64,000 bases of DNA from Tessaracoccus sp. MC1865 (GCF_017815535.1 NZ_CP072596.1:682001-746000), one strand, 5' to 3'. Numbered from the stretch's first letter, positions 1 to 8,049 are shown. The notes: generated by a model not told the origin, from the letters alone. Numbers and translations are program-made.

Positions 1-162
1 CTGCGGGTTGAGGCCCATCAACAGGGGGAATACGAAGGTGGCGCCGAACATGGCCACGACGTGCTGGGCGCCCAGCCCGATGGTGCGTCCCCAGCCCAGG
101 CGTTCGGTGGGCTTGACCACCGCGTCGGGGAGGAGGACTCCGTTATTGTGCAGCTTCCACAT
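1..162 (-). CDS. NCS2-family nucleobase (uracil-like) permease, N-terminal 54 residues
   Basis: Only the N-terminus lies in the window; the gene runs off the left edge in frame. The reading frame begins at an ATG (160-162) preceded on the minus strand by AAAGGAAG about nine bases upstream, a good ribosome binding site. The visible protein has the hallmark opening of the nucleobase:cation symporter-2 family: a basic stretch ending LGWGRTIGLGAQHVVAMFG, then a hydrophobic first helix with FPLLMGLNP. Family members import uracil or xanthine with protons across the cytoplasmic membrane. The N-terminus resembles uracil permeases more than xanthine permeases, but substrate cannot be fixed from 54 residues. 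It is divergent from the FAD oxidoreductase at 293. Confidence 0.75.
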   Translation of the reverse strand, partial: MWKLHNNGVLLPDAVVKPTERLGWGRTIGLGAQHVVAMFGATFVFPLLMGLNPQ

Positions 163-280
163 GCGGTCGCTTCCTTTCGTCGGCGTGATGTTACTCGGAG
201 CGCCCCTCGGGTGGCATCTCCGGGTGTCCTAATGGGCGGCCATGTTGCGTGTGCGTCCCGGTGCCGCGCGCGGCGATGGA

Positions 281-286
281 TACTGT
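281..286 (+). promoter_or_regulatory. -10 element (TACTGT) for a leaderless oxidoreductase mRNA
   Basis: TACTGT is followed by exactly six bases and then the ATG at 293. There is no purine-rich ribosome binding site in between. This is the spacing expected when transcription starts on the A of the start codon, and it supports 293 over the upstream in-frame ATG at 242. Confidence 0.5.
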
Positions 287-292
287 GGGGTC

Positions 293-1369
293 ATGGCGCA
301 TGACGTGGTGGTCCTCGGCGCGACGGTGGCAGGTCTCACCGTCGCACGGCTACTCGCGTCCGAGGGCTTCGGCGTGGTGGTGCTCGACCCGAACGGCGAG
401 GGGGTCAGCGCAGCCACCGGCCACGGTGTCGCCGCCATCGGCCACGCCTCCACCGTCGCCACCATGGCCCACTTCTACGGCCTGGCGGCCGCGCGTGAAC
501 ACACCCGCCGCAACATCGCAGGCCTCGCGCAGATCAGGGAGGTCTACCCGGACGCGCAACCCATGATGCTCCGCGACCGGTCGCTGCCTGGCGGCGACGA
601 GGCGGAGACGCTGCAGCTCGCAGAGCTGTATCGCAGGGAGGGCGGCGAGGCCGAGGTGCTGGTCGCGCCGGACTCGATCAGCCTCATGACGCAGGCGCTG
701 GTCGTCGACCCCTTCGCTTATGCGGCCGAACTCCGCGCGGCAGCCGTGCGGGCGGGCGCCAACGTCGTCCACGGCGTCACCGTGACGCACCTGACGCGGC
801 GCGAGGGCGCCACGCGGATCTACTTCCGCAACAACATGGCGTGGCTGCACGACGTGGGGCACGTCACCGGCATGGCCGTGATCGACACCCTCGGCGTCAG
901 CCCGTGGGGCAGGGTGGCGCGGATCGGCCCCGCCGAGTGGGTGCCCGTCGTGCGGTGCCGCCCGGCCGCGCCGCTCACCGAGGTGTCGCTGTACGCCCGC
1001 CCCGAGGTGTGGATGGTGCGCCCCACTGGCGACACCGCGCTGCTGCTGGGCCAGAAGACAGCCCTCGGCGGGGTGGAGCAGGCCGCGGAGGCGCTCGGGG
1101 CGTGGGCCGTCGAACACCTCGACGCCACTGAGATCGAGCACAGCCGCTTGGCGATCGACCCCAGCGACCACGGTCGCCCCGTCGTCGGAGCCTCCGCCAT
1201 CCCGGGCGGGTTCTATGCGCGCGGCAACGGTCGCGGCGAACTGATGAACGGGACGGCGAGCGGCCACTACCTGGCCAGGTTGCTGGCCGGGCACCAGCGC
1301 AGCGACAACGCGCTGCCACCCATCAGCAAGATCCGCGCCCTCGGGTCGCGGATGCTGCGCAGCCTCTGA
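293..1369 (+). CDS. FAD-dependent oxidoreductase of the D-amino-acid-oxidase (DAO) fold
   Basis: A 358-residue soluble protein. The N-terminus carries a dinucleotide-binding beta-alpha-beta unit (VVVLGATVAGLTVARLLASEG), a variant of GxGxxG with T replacing the middle glycine, ending in an acidic residue (LDPN) that would bind the ADP ribose. The C-terminal GRPVVGAS...GGFYARGNGRGELMN segment matches the second FAD contact of DAO-type oxidases. The family oxidises amines or amino acids; no substrate can be named. The start at 293 is chosen because it gives the usual short lead into the Rossmann fold and sits six bases after a TACTGT hexamer. A hairpin follows the stop codon. Confidence 0.75.
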   Translation: MAHDVVVLGATVAGLTVARLLASEGFGVVVLDPNGEGVSAATGHGVAAIGHASTVATMAHFYGLAAAREHTRRNIAGLAQIREVYPDAQPMMLRDRSLPGGDEAETLQLAELYRREGGEAEVLVAPDSISLMTQALVVDPFAYAAELRAAAVRAGANVVHGVTVTHLTRREGATRIYFRNNMAWLHDVGHVTGMAVIDTLGVSPWGRVARIGPAEWVPVVRCRPAAPLTEVSLYARPEVWMVRPTGDTALLLGQKTALGGVEQAAEALGAWAVEHLDATEIEHSRLAIDPSDHGRPVVGASAIPGGFYARGNGRGELMNGTASGHYLARLLAGHQRSDNALPPISKIRALGSRMLRSL

Positions 1370-1379
1370 CCGACGTGAA

Positions 1380-1410
1380 GAAGCCTCGGACTAGGCGAGT
1401 CCGGGGCTTC
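1380..1410. terminator. Hairpin terminator between the oxidoreductase and a convergent gene remnant
   Basis: Arms of 13 bases (GAAGCCTCGGACT and AGTCCGGGGCTTC) pair with one G-U wobble around a five-base loop. There is no long U-tract, as is common in high-GC actinobacteria. It lies ten bases after the oxidoreductase stop and thirteen before the end of the minus-strand remnant, so it may act in both directions. Confidence 0.7.
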
Positions 1411-1422
1411 CAGCAGTGCTGA

Positions 1423-1679
1423 CTAGGAGGTCTTGAACATCACGATGTTGTTGAAGACCCAGTCGTTGCTCTGGCTGAAGGTGTAGCCGCCGGCGGGCTT
1501 CGCCGTTGCGGCGTAGACCGTCGTCCAGGTGTAAGACCGGCACGCCCCGCGGCCGGTGGCCGCGGTGTCGCACTCGGTCTTCCACTGGCGCCCGGCCGAG
1601 GTGAACACAGCCCGTTCGTGGTCGAGCCCACGGCCGCGGCGCGATTATTCATCGGGGTCCCGTGCGACGGGAACAAGAT
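1423..1679 (-). pseudogene. Frameshifted remnant of a small secreted-type protein
   Basis: Two reading frames join into one protein-like sequence. The upstream frame reads ...GTPMNNRAAAVGSTTNGL and the downstream frame reads FTSAGRQWKTECDTA...GGYTFSQSNDWVFNNIVMFKTS, ending at TAG (1423-1425). The junction near 1607-1612 reads CTGTGTTCACC on the minus strand; removing one of the two TG units restores one continuous frame (...NGLFTSAGRQW...). The downstream frame has an in-frame TAA only 13 codons above the junction, so it has no start of its own. The two cysteines and the aromatic C-terminus resemble the ends of secreted actinobacterial proteins of unknown function. No signal peptide or start remains, so the 5' part has also been lost. 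Confidence 0.6.
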
Positions 1680-1720
1680 CGGTCAGTGCTCAGGCTGGTG
1701 CGGGGCTTGTGACCGGTCGG

Positions 1721-3277
1721 TCAGACCCAGGTGTTGCCCAGCCACATCCGCGCCCACCAACTGCTCCTGCTGACCAGTTCGGCAGTGAGCACCGGATAGA
1801 GGTAGGCGAAGTTGACGATCACCAGCGCGACGATCAGCCCCGCGACGATGGCCCGCACCCGCCTCTTCGGATGCTCCGGTGGCCCGAGGATCTTGCCGAT
1901 CGCCATCGCCAGGGCGATGGAGCTGAACGGGATCATCATGATCGCGTAGAAGAAGAAGATGGGCCGGTCCGCGTACTGGAACCAGGGCAGCCAGGCCGCG
2001 CCCAGCGCGAGCACCGGCACCGCGAAGCGCCAGTCGCGCTTGATGATCCACCAGTAGAGACCCGCCAGCAGTGCGAGGGCCGCGGCCCACCACAGGACCG
2101 GGGTGCCCATGCCGGAGATGATCCGCATGCACGTGTCGCCCACCGCCTCGCAGCCCTGGGTGCCGGGCTGGATGTCGTTCTCGGCCTCGATGCCGATGGG
2201 GCGCAGCATGAGGATCCAGCTGGCCGGATGCGACTGGTACGTGTGCGTCGTCTCCGTCATCATCTTGTCGCTGGTGTGGAACTCGTAGGCCTGGTGGTGG
2301 TACCACATGAGCGAGCCGAGGGCCTTGCCGAAGAGTTTCACGAGGGGGTGGTCCGGATTGCCCTCTCCCCAGTCACGGCTGTAGCCCCCAGAGGTGCTGA
2401 GCCAGCCCCACCAGGTCGCGATGTACACGGGCACCGCCACGACGACGAGCTGAACGAACGCGGCGGGGGCGTCGATCACGAGTGAGAGCCACTTCCGGTG
2501 ACGGGCGCCGGCCAGCTGCCTGGCCCCGAGATCCCAGACCACGGTCACGATCCCGAAGACGGCGAGCACGTAGATGGAGTTCCACTTCACCGCGCAGGAG
2601 AGGCCGAACAGGACGCCCGCGGCGATGCGCCAGGGGCGAAGGAGCATGAGCGGACCGAACTGGCCGCCCAGGTCGTCGAGGTTGTTCTTCCTCAGGTGGT
2701 GCGCGAGGCGGTGTCGGAACCAGTCGCGGTCCGCCACCAGGGCGGCGATGGCCGCGACGGCGAGGGTGGCCTGGAAGATATCCAGCAGCGCCAGCCGGCT
2801 CATCACAAAGGCGAGGCCGTCGAACGTCAGCAGCAGGCCGGCGACCGCGCCGATGAGCGTGGAGCGCGACACCCGGCGGGCGAGCCGGATGGTGAGGAAC
2901 ACCAGCAGCGTGCCGAAGATGAGCGCCATGAACCGCCAGCCGAACGGGTTCATCCCGAACATGGTCTCGCCGAGGCCGATCAGGATCTTGCCCAGCGGAG
3001 GGTGGACGACGAACGCGGCCGTGTCCTCCATGCCGCTGAGGTCGCCCTTGAGGAGGAGGTCGTTGGCGCCGTCGGCCCAGTTGCGCTCGTAGCCGGACTG
3101 CATGATGGCCCAGCCGTCCTTGGCGTAGTAGGTCTCGTCGAACAGCACCTTGTGGGGGAAGCCGATGTTGTAGAACCGCAGCGCGAAGGCCATGAGGGTG
3201 ATGGAGATCGTCACGATCCAGCCGACGGTCCGGTCACGGAGTTTGCCGTCGTCGAGCGCCGTCAAGGTCGTTTGCAC
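1721..3277 (-). CDS. pmt: Dolichyl-phosphate-mannose (polyprenyl) protein O-mannosyltransferase
   Basis: An integral membrane GT39 glycosyltransferase of 518 residues. It transfers mannose from polyprenyl-phosphate-mannose to serine or threonine of proteins during Sec export. After the first membrane helix comes the family signature FDETYYAKDGWA, whose acidic pair belongs to the catalytic external loop. A VHPPLGK motif and about ten further hydrophobic segments follow, with a large polar loop around TYQSHPASW. The GTG at 3277 is preferred because TATGAT ends six bases before it; an ATG at 3301 is the alternative and would overlap rsmI. Divergence from rsmI is the arrangement known for actinobacterial pmt genes. 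Likely targets are surface lipoproteins and secreted proteins. Confidence 0.9.
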   Translation of the reverse strand: MQTTLTALDDGKLRDRTVGWIVTISITLMAFALRFYNIGFPHKVLFDETYYAKDGWAIMQSGYERNWADGANDLLLKGDLSGMEDTAAFVVHPPLGKILIGLGETMFGMNPFGWRFMALIFGTLLVFLTIRLARRVSRSTLIGAVAGLLLTFDGLAFVMSRLALLDIFQATLAVAAIAALVADRDWFRHRLAHHLRKNNLDDLGGQFGPLMLLRPWRIAAGVLFGLSCAVKWNSIYVLAVFGIVTVVWDLGARQLAGARHRKWLSLVIDAPAAFVQLVVVAVPVYIATWWGWLSTSGGYSRDWGEGNPDHPLVKLFGKALGSLMWYHHQAYEFHTSDKMMTETTHTYQSHPASWILMLRPIGIEAENDIQPGTQGCEAVGDTCMRIISGMGTPVLWWAAALALLAGLYWWIIKRDWRFAVPVLALGAAWLPWFQYADRPIFFFYAIMMIPFSSIALAMAIGKILGPPEHPKRRVRAIVAGLIVALVIVNFAYLYPVLTAELVSRSSWWARMWLGNTWV

Positions 3278-3283
3278 ACAGGC

Positions 3284-3293
3284 ATCATAGGCT
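3284..3293. promoter_or_regulatory. Overlapping divergent -10 elements for pmt and rsmI
   Basis: On the minus strand TATGAT (3289-3284) is followed by six bases and the pmt GTG at 3277. On the plus strand TAGGCT (3288-3293) is followed by six bases and the rsmI ATG at 3300. The two hexamers overlap by two base pairs, so only one polymerase could sit there at a time, and both transcripts would be leaderless. Recognisable -35 boxes were not found for either direction. Confidence 0.5.
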
Positions 3294-3299
3294 CTACCC

Positions 3300-4145
3300 A
3301 TGCATGACCCGAGCGATGGAACACTGATCCTGGCAGCCACACCGATCGGTTCGTCCGACGACGCCAGTCAGAAGTTGCGCGACGCTCTGACCGCGGCAGA
3401 TCTCATCGCCGCGGAGGACACCCGCCGTTTCCTGACGTTGGCCAGGCGCCTCGGCATCACGCCGAAGGCGCGGGTGGTGAGCTACTTCGAGGGCAACGAG
3501 GCCAGCCGCACGCGCGAACTGGTGGAGGCGGTGGGCTCCGGGCAGCGCGTGGTGCTCGTGACCGACGCGGGCATGCCCTCGGTGAGCGACCCGGGGTACC
3601 GCGTCGTGACCGCCTGCATCGACGAGGGCCTGCGCGTGACGGCAGTGCCCGGTCCGTCGGCGGTGCTGACCGCGCTGGCGGTCTCCGGGCTGAAGGTGGA
3701 CCGGTTCTGTTTCGAGGGGTTCCTACCGCGCAAGGCGGGTGAGCGCCGGCGGCGGTTGGCCGCCCTCGCCACGGAGGAACGGACGATGGTCTTCTTCGAG
3801 GCCCCGCACCGGCTCCAGGAGTTCCTGACCGACGCCGCCACTGAGTTGGGCGAGGGGCGGCGCGGTGCGATCTGCCGCGAACTCACCAAGCCGTACGAGG
3901 AGATCATCAGGGGGCCGCTCTCGGAGCTGGCGCAATGGGCCGCCGGTGAGGTGCGCGGTGAGGTCACCGTCGTCATCGGTGGCGCCGTGCCGCAGGAGAC
4001 CTCGGCCGACGATGCGCTGGCGCTGGTTCGGCAGGCCATGGCCGGTGGTGCGAAACTGTCTGCGGCGGTGGCCGATGTCGCCAAGATCACCGGCACCAGC
4101 CGCAAGGCGTTGTACGCGGCCGCTCTGGCCGACAAGGAGAAGTGA
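3300..4145 (+). CDS. rsmI: 16S rRNA (cytidine1402-2'-O)-methyltransferase RsmI
   Basis: A 281-residue SAM-dependent enzyme that 2'-O-methylates C1402 in the decoding centre of 16S rRNA. Family motifs are present in order: LILAATPIGSSDDAS at the N-terminus, AAEDTRRFLTLARRLGI, VTDAGMPSVSDPGYRVV, AVPGPSAVLTALAVSGL (the SAM-binding loop of the tetrapyrrole-methylase fold) and FEAPHRLQEFL. Length is normal for the family. The stop overlaps the tatD start (TGATG). It heads a co-directional cluster with tatD, rsmA and ispE, putting two rRNA methyltransferases side by side. Confidence 0.95.
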   Translation: MHDPSDGTLILAATPIGSSDDASQKLRDALTAADLIAAEDTRRFLTLARRLGITPKARVVSYFEGNEASRTRELVEAVGSGQRVVLVTDAGMPSVSDPGYRVVTACIDEGLRVTAVPGPSAVLTALAVSGLKVDRFCFEGFLPRKAGERRRRLAALATEERTMVFFEAPHRLQEFLTDAATELGEGRRGAICRELTKPYEEIIRGPLSELAQWAAGEVRGEVTVVIGGAVPQETSADDALALVRQAMAGGAKLSAAVADVAKITGTSRKALYAAALADKEK

Positions 4146-5011
4146 TGAGCGTCATCGACGAACTGGGGCTGCCCCCGCTGCCGGAGTCGTTGCCGCGCGC
4201 GGTGATCGACAACCACACGCACCTCACCTCGACGGATGAGTACTCAGGCCTGAAGGTTGCGGACAACCTTCGTCTGGCCGCCGGGGTCGGGGTGACGAGG
4301 GTGATCGAGGTCGGCTGCGACGTGCCGAGTGCCCGGGCCGCCGTCGCCCTGGTGGAGGCAGACCCGCAGGTGCGCGCCGCGGTGGCGCTGCACCCCAACG
4401 ACGCTGCCCGTACGTTCCTGAAGCACGGGGAGTCGCGGCTGGACGGAGACCTGGCGGTCATCGAGGAGTTGTGTGCGCATCCGGGTGTCGTGGCCGTGGG
4501 GGAGACGGGGCTGGACTACTTCCGCACGCGGGAGGCTGAGGGTCGCCGGGTGCAGGAAGTCGCCTTTCGGCGCCACATCCAGTGGGCCGAGCGTCTGGGC
4601 AAGACGCTGATGATCCACGACCGTGACGCCCACGACGACATCCTGCGGGTGCTGGACGACGAGGGCGTGCCGGAGCGGTTCGTGATGCACTGCTTCTCCG
4701 GTGACGCAGATTTCGCTGCCCGGTGCCTGGAGAGGGGCGCCTGGCTGTCCTTCCCCGGTGTGGTCACGTTCGGCTCGGCGGAGTCGCTGCGCGAAGCCGC
4801 GCTCGCCACGCCGGCCGACCGGATCCTGGTGGAGACCGATGCCCCCTACCTCACACCCAAGCCGCAGCGTGGCAAGGCCAACGCGCCCTACCTGCTGCCG
4901 CACACCGTCCGGTTCCTGGCCGAGCTGCTCGAGGTGGACCTCGCGGAGTTCTGTGACCAGTTGACCGCCAACACGTTCGCCGCATACGGCGGGAGGTGGG
5001 GAGATGCCTGA
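4145..5011 (+). CDS. tatD: TatD-family metal-dependent deoxyribonuclease
   Basis: A 288-residue amidohydrolase-fold nuclease, cytoplasmic, thought to act as a 3'-5' exonuclease on damaged DNA. Metal ligands are visible: NHTHL near the N-terminus, VGETGLDYF, MIHDRDAHDD, MHCFSGD and VETDAPYLTPKPQRGK, all in family order. The ATG at 4145 is preceded by AGGAGA at proper spacing and overlaps the rsmI stop by one base, indicating translational coupling. A GTG one codon upstream is a less likely start. The 3' end overlaps rsmA by eight bases. Confidence 0.93.
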   Translation: MSVIDELGLPPLPESLPRAVIDNHTHLTSTDEYSGLKVADNLRLAAGVGVTRVIEVGCDVPSARAAVALVEADPQVRAAVALHPNDAARTFLKHGESRLDGDLAVIEELCAHPGVVAVGETGLDYFRTREAEGRRVQEVAFRRHIQWAERLGKTLMIHDRDAHDDILRVLDDEGVPERFVMHCFSGDADFAARCLERGAWLSFPGVVTFGSAESLREAALATPADRILVETDAPYLTPKPQRGKANAPYLLPHTVRFLAELLEVDLAEFCDQLTANTFAAYGGRWGDA

Positions 5012-5855
5012 GACCGGGCTGCTGGACCCGTCGTCGGTCCGCAAGATCGCTGCGGAACTGGACCTGCGCCCCACCAAGCAGCGCGGCCAGAACTTCGTGA
5101 TCGACCCCAACACGGTGCGCCGCATCGTCGACATCGCCGAGGTGCAGGCCGACGACGTGGTGCTGGAGATCGGGCCCGGCCTGGGTTCGCTGACGTTGGG
5201 CCTCCTGGAGCGCGGCGCCGCCGTCGTCGCCGTGGAGATCGAGCAGCGGCTCGCGCGGCGGCTGGAGCAGACCGTTCGCGAGCGGATGGGCGGTGACGCG
5301 GCCGGGCGGCTGCATGTCGTCGAGGCCGACGCCCTCCAGGTGGAGCAGTTGCCGCTGGCGCCCACCGCGCTGGTGGCGAACCTGCCCTACAACGTGTCGG
5401 TGCCCGTGTTGCTGCGGATGTTCGAGTTGTTCCCGGACTGGACGCGTGGCCTGGTCATGGTGCAGTTGGAGGTGGCGGACCGGCTGGTGGCGCCACCCGG
5501 CTCCAAGGTCTACGGCGTGCCCAGCGCCAAGGCTGCCTGGTACGCCGAGACCGCGCGGGTGGGCACGGTGCCGCCGAAGGTCTTCTGGCCGGTGCCCAAT
5601 GTCGACTCGGGGCTGGTGCGGATCAGGCGCCGCCCCGCTCCGGAGACGACGGCGACCCGCGCGCAGGTGTTCGAGGTGGTCGACGCGGCCTTCGCCCAGC
5701 GTCGCAAGATGTTGCGGGCCGCGCTCTCCGGGATGGCCGGCTCCTCGTCGGCGGCGTCCGCCGCGATCGAGGCCGCCGGGCTCGACCCGCAGCTGCGCGG
5801 GGAAATGCTTGACATCGAGGCATTTGCGCGCATCGCCGAGCGACTTCTGGGGTAG
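5004..5855 (+). CDS. rsmA: 16S rRNA (adenine1518-N6/adenine1519-N6)-dimethyltransferase RsmA (KsgA)
   Basis: A 283-residue SAM-dependent enzyme that dimethylates two adjacent adenines in the 3' terminal hairpin of 16S rRNA; its loss gives kasugamycin resistance. It shows GQNFVIDPNTVRRIV, the SAM-binding VLEIGPGLGSLT, the catalytic NLPYNVSVPVL (NLPY motif) and the substrate motif KVFWPVPNVDSGLVR. It overlaps the end of tatD. Its own stop codon TAG doubles as the first bases of a TAGGTT hexamer that may serve as the ispE -10 element. Confidence 0.96.
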   Translation: MPETGLLDPSSVRKIAAELDLRPTKQRGQNFVIDPNTVRRIVDIAEVQADDVVLEIGPGLGSLTLGLLERGAAVVAVEIEQRLARRLEQTVRERMGGDAAGRLHVVEADALQVEQLPLAPTALVANLPYNVSVPVLLRMFELFPDWTRGLVMVQLEVADRLVAPPGSKVYGVPSAKAAWYAETARVGTVPPKVFWPVPNVDSGLVRIRRRPAPETTATRAQVFEVVDAAFAQRRKMLRAALSGMAGSSSAASAAIEAAGLDPQLRGEMLDIEAFARIAERLLG

Positions 5856-5858
5856 GTT
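5853..5858 (+). promoter_or_regulatory. -10 element (TAGGTT) for ispE, overlapping the rsmA stop codon
   Basis: TAGGTT begins with the rsmA stop TAG and is followed by exactly six bases and the ispE GTG at 5865. No ribosome binding site lies in the nine-base gap. The geometry predicts a leaderless ispE transcript besides any read-through from rsmA. Confidence 0.45.
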
Positions 5859-5864
5859 CATGCC

Positions 5865-6767
5865 GTGAGTAACACGGTGCGGGTGCGCGTGCCTGCGAAG
5901 GTGAATCTCGCTCTGAGGGTCGGTGGGACCGACGCCCAGGGCTATCACCGGTTGGCAACCGTTTTTCAGGCCGTGTCGCTGGGCGACGAGGTCGCGGCTG
6001 AAGAAGCCGGAGCCGGTCAGTTCAGCCTCGCCTTCCACGGTGAAGGCGCCGCATTCCTGCCCGTGGACGACACGAACCTCGCCATCCGGGCCGCGAAGCT
6101 GCTGGCCCGGCACGTCGGGCGTGACGACGTGGGCGTCTCGTTGATCATCCGCAAGCGGATCCCTGTCGCGGGGGGCATGGCCGGCGGTTCAGCCGACGCC
6201 GCCGCTGTGCTCGTGGCGTGTTCCGCGTTGTGGGAGTTGGGGCTCTCCCGAGAGGAGCTCCACGCGCTGGCCGCGGAACTGGGTTCCGACGTGCCGTTCC
6301 TGCTGCTTGGAGGCACCGCGATCGGCACCGGCCGCGGCGAACAGCTGGCCCCCCTGATGACCGAGGGCACCTATCACTGGACGTTCGCGCTGTCGCACAC
6401 CGGCCTGTCGACCCCCGCCGTGTTCAGGGAGTTCGACCGGGTCAGCACGCCGAACGCAACAGACATCCCGCACGACCTGGTGGAGGCGCTCCGCGCCGGC
6501 GACCTCCCCGCGGTGGGGGCCGCGCTGTCCAATGACCTGGAGGAGGCTGCCATCGCGCTGCAGCCCACCCTCGCCCACACGCTGCGGTTGGGCCGCGACG
6601 CGGGCGCGCTCGGCGCGATCGTCAGCGGTTCGGGCCCCACGTGCGCCTTCCTGGCAGGGTCGGAGGCCCACAGCCACGAGATCGCCGAGGCGTTGGCCGT
6701 GTTCAGCGGCGTCCGTGCCGTCCGGCGTGCCTACGGCCCGGTCTCCGGAGCGCAGGTGATGCCGTGA
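5865..6767 (+). CDS. ispE: 4-diphosphocytidyl-2-C-methyl-D-erythritol kinase IspE
   Basis: A 300-residue GHMP kinase of the non-mevalonate (MEP) isoprenoid pathway; it phosphorylates the 2-hydroxyl of CDP-methylerythritol. It opens with VRVPAKVNLALRVGG (the AKxN motif), has the ATP-binding glycine-rich loop PVAGGMAGGSADAAAV and ends with the third GHMP motif IVSGSGPTCAFLAG. Length is typical. The GTG start is set by the frame and by the TAGGTT hexamer six bases upstream. The stop codon is overlapped by the start of the MarR gene. The rsmA-ispE neighbourhood is a conserved actinobacterial arrangement. Confidence 0.95.
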   Translation: MSNTVRVRVPAKVNLALRVGGTDAQGYHRLATVFQAVSLGDEVAAEEAGAGQFSLAFHGEGAAFLPVDDTNLAIRAAKLLARHVGRDDVGVSLIIRKRIPVAGGMAGGSADAAAVLVACSALWELGLSREELHALAAELGSDVPFLLLGGTAIGTGRGEQLAPLMTEGTYHWTFALSHTGLSTPAVFREFDRVSTPNATDIPHDLVEALRAGDLPAVGAALSNDLEEAAIALQPTLAHTLRLGRDAGALGAIVSGSGPTCAFLAGSEAHSHEIAEALAVFSGVRAVRRAYGPVSGAQVMP

Positions 6768-7249
6768 GTGACGAGGTCGACGGCGTCGTCGCCGCCTGGG
6801 AACGGGTGCGCCCGGATCTGCAACTCGCTCCGCTGCAGGTGTGGTCCCGGATCGACCGCCTCGCCGGCACCTTGGCGGTCCAGCGCAAGGCGGCGTTCGC
6901 CCGCCACGAGATCGAGGGCTGGGAGTTCGACGTGCTCGCGGCGCTCCGCCGCGCCGGCAGCCCCTACCAGATGACGCCGGGGCAACTCCTCAAGGAGACC
7001 CACGTCACGTCGGGCACGATGACCAACCGCGTGGACCGGCTGGTGAGTAGGGGAGCGGTGACCCGCGAGCCTGATCCCCACGACGGCCGGGGCGTGCTGG
7101 TGTCGCTGACGGAGTACGGGCTGACGCTGGTGGACGCGGCGATGGCCACGCTGATCGAACTCGAGGCGGACCTGCTGGAGCAGTGGAACCAGGCCGACCA
7201 GGACCGGCTGGCCAACTACTTGCGGCGCCTGCTCCTGGGTTCTTCCTGA
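6764..7249 (+). CDS. MarR-family transcriptional regulator
   Basis: A 161-residue winged-helix regulator, cytoplasmic. The DNA-binding core runs from about residue 60 (YQMTPGQLLKETHVTSGTMTNRVDRLVSRGAVTRE) into the wing with the diagnostic DPHDGRGVLVSLTEYG motif, flanked by helices that form the dimer. The GTG at 6764 overlaps the ispE stop (GTGA), so it is likely translated from the same mRNA. Its last 34 bases overlap the convergent TetR gene. No target or ligand can be inferred; MarR proteins usually respond to phenolic compounds or oxidants. Confidence 0.85.
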   Translation: MSDEVDGVVAAWERVRPDLQLAPLQVWSRIDRLAGTLAVQRKAAFARHEIEGWEFDVLAALRRAGSPYQMTPGQLLKETHVTSGTMTNRVDRLVSRGAVTREPDPHDGRGVLVSLTEYGLTLVDAAMATLIELEADLLEQWNQADQDRLANYLRRLLLGSS

Positions 7250-7950
7250 GGCCCGTCCTCCACTGCAATCTTGTCGCGTCGCTTGTCGATGGTCTCCATG
7301 ATCAGCTTCGGGTCCGGTTTGAGGTGCGCCATCCCGTTCCAGGCCAGGTTGATCAGATGCCGGGCCACGATCTCGCGGGACGGCTCACGGCTGTCCAGCC
7401 ACTGTTGACCCGTCTGCGCCACCAGCCCGACGAGGGCCTGTGCGTAGAGGCCGGCGAACTGGGGGTCGTGGCCGGTGCGGCTGAACTCCGACGCGAGGAT
7501 GTCTTCCACCTGCACCGCGATGTCGCTGAGGATCGACGCGAACGAGCCGCCGGTCTGGCCGGCGGTGTGGACCGACGACGGGTCGCGCGACAGGATGCGG
7601 AAACCGTCGGGCCGGTTCTCGATGTAGTCCAGCAGTGCCATCGCGCCTCGCTCGAGCAACTCGCGTGACCTTGCGCCGGGGGTGGTGAGGGCGTTGCGGA
7701 TGGCGTTGTGGAGCGTCTGGGTCTCGCGGTCCACGACGACGGCGTAGGCGCCTTCCTTGCCGCCGAAGTGTTCATAGACCACCGGCTTGGACACACCGGC
7801 CCTGGCCGCGATCTCCTCGACCGCGGTTCCCTCGTAGCCGCGTTCGGCGAACAGTTCGCGGGAGATCTCGATCAACTGCTCCCTGCGTTGGACCGCCGTC
7901 ATGCGCGTCCGCGAGCGGCGGGCACGGTTGGGCGCAGCGGGAGTGGTCAC
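7216..7950 (-). CDS. TetR-family transcriptional regulator
   Basis: A 244-residue repressor-type protein. Near the N-terminus the TetR helix-turn-helix is clear: RREQLIEISRELFAERGYEGTAVEEIAARAGVSKPVVYEHFGGKEG, given here in overlapping parts (LFAERGYEGTAVEEIAARAG, then VSKPVVYEHFGGKEG). The rest is a helical ligand-binding and dimerisation domain with a basic C-terminal tail (RSRRRK). The GTG at 7950 is preferred because CAGACT lies six bases upstream, the leaderless geometry seen elsewhere here; an ATG at 7968 is the alternative. The gene converges on the MarR gene with a 34-base coding overlap. The effector is unknown. Confidence 0.85.
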   Translation of the reverse strand: MTTPAAPNRARRSRTRMTAVQRREQLIEISRELFAERGYEGTAVEEIAARAGVSKPVVYEHFGGKEGAYAVVVDRETQTLHNAIRNALTTPGARSRELLERGAMALLDYIENRPDGFRILSRDPSSVHTAGQTGGSFASILSDIAVQVEDILASEFSRTGHDPQFAGLYAQALVGLVAQTGQQWLDSREPSREIVARHLINLAWNGMAHLKPDPKLIMETIDKRRDKIAVEDGPQEEPRSRRRK

Positions 7951-8049
7951 CCCTCCAGTCTGGCCCATCGCTCAGACGGGCGCCAACCATCAGATATCTG
8001 CGGGCGACAACGCGCTGCGTCCGAGCGGGCGCCGGAGTCGCGGGATGGA

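Noticed and set aside
4244-6113. Long minus-strand open frames opposite tatD, rsmA and ispE
   Set aside because: Overlap three genes with full family motifs and show no recognisable domains.
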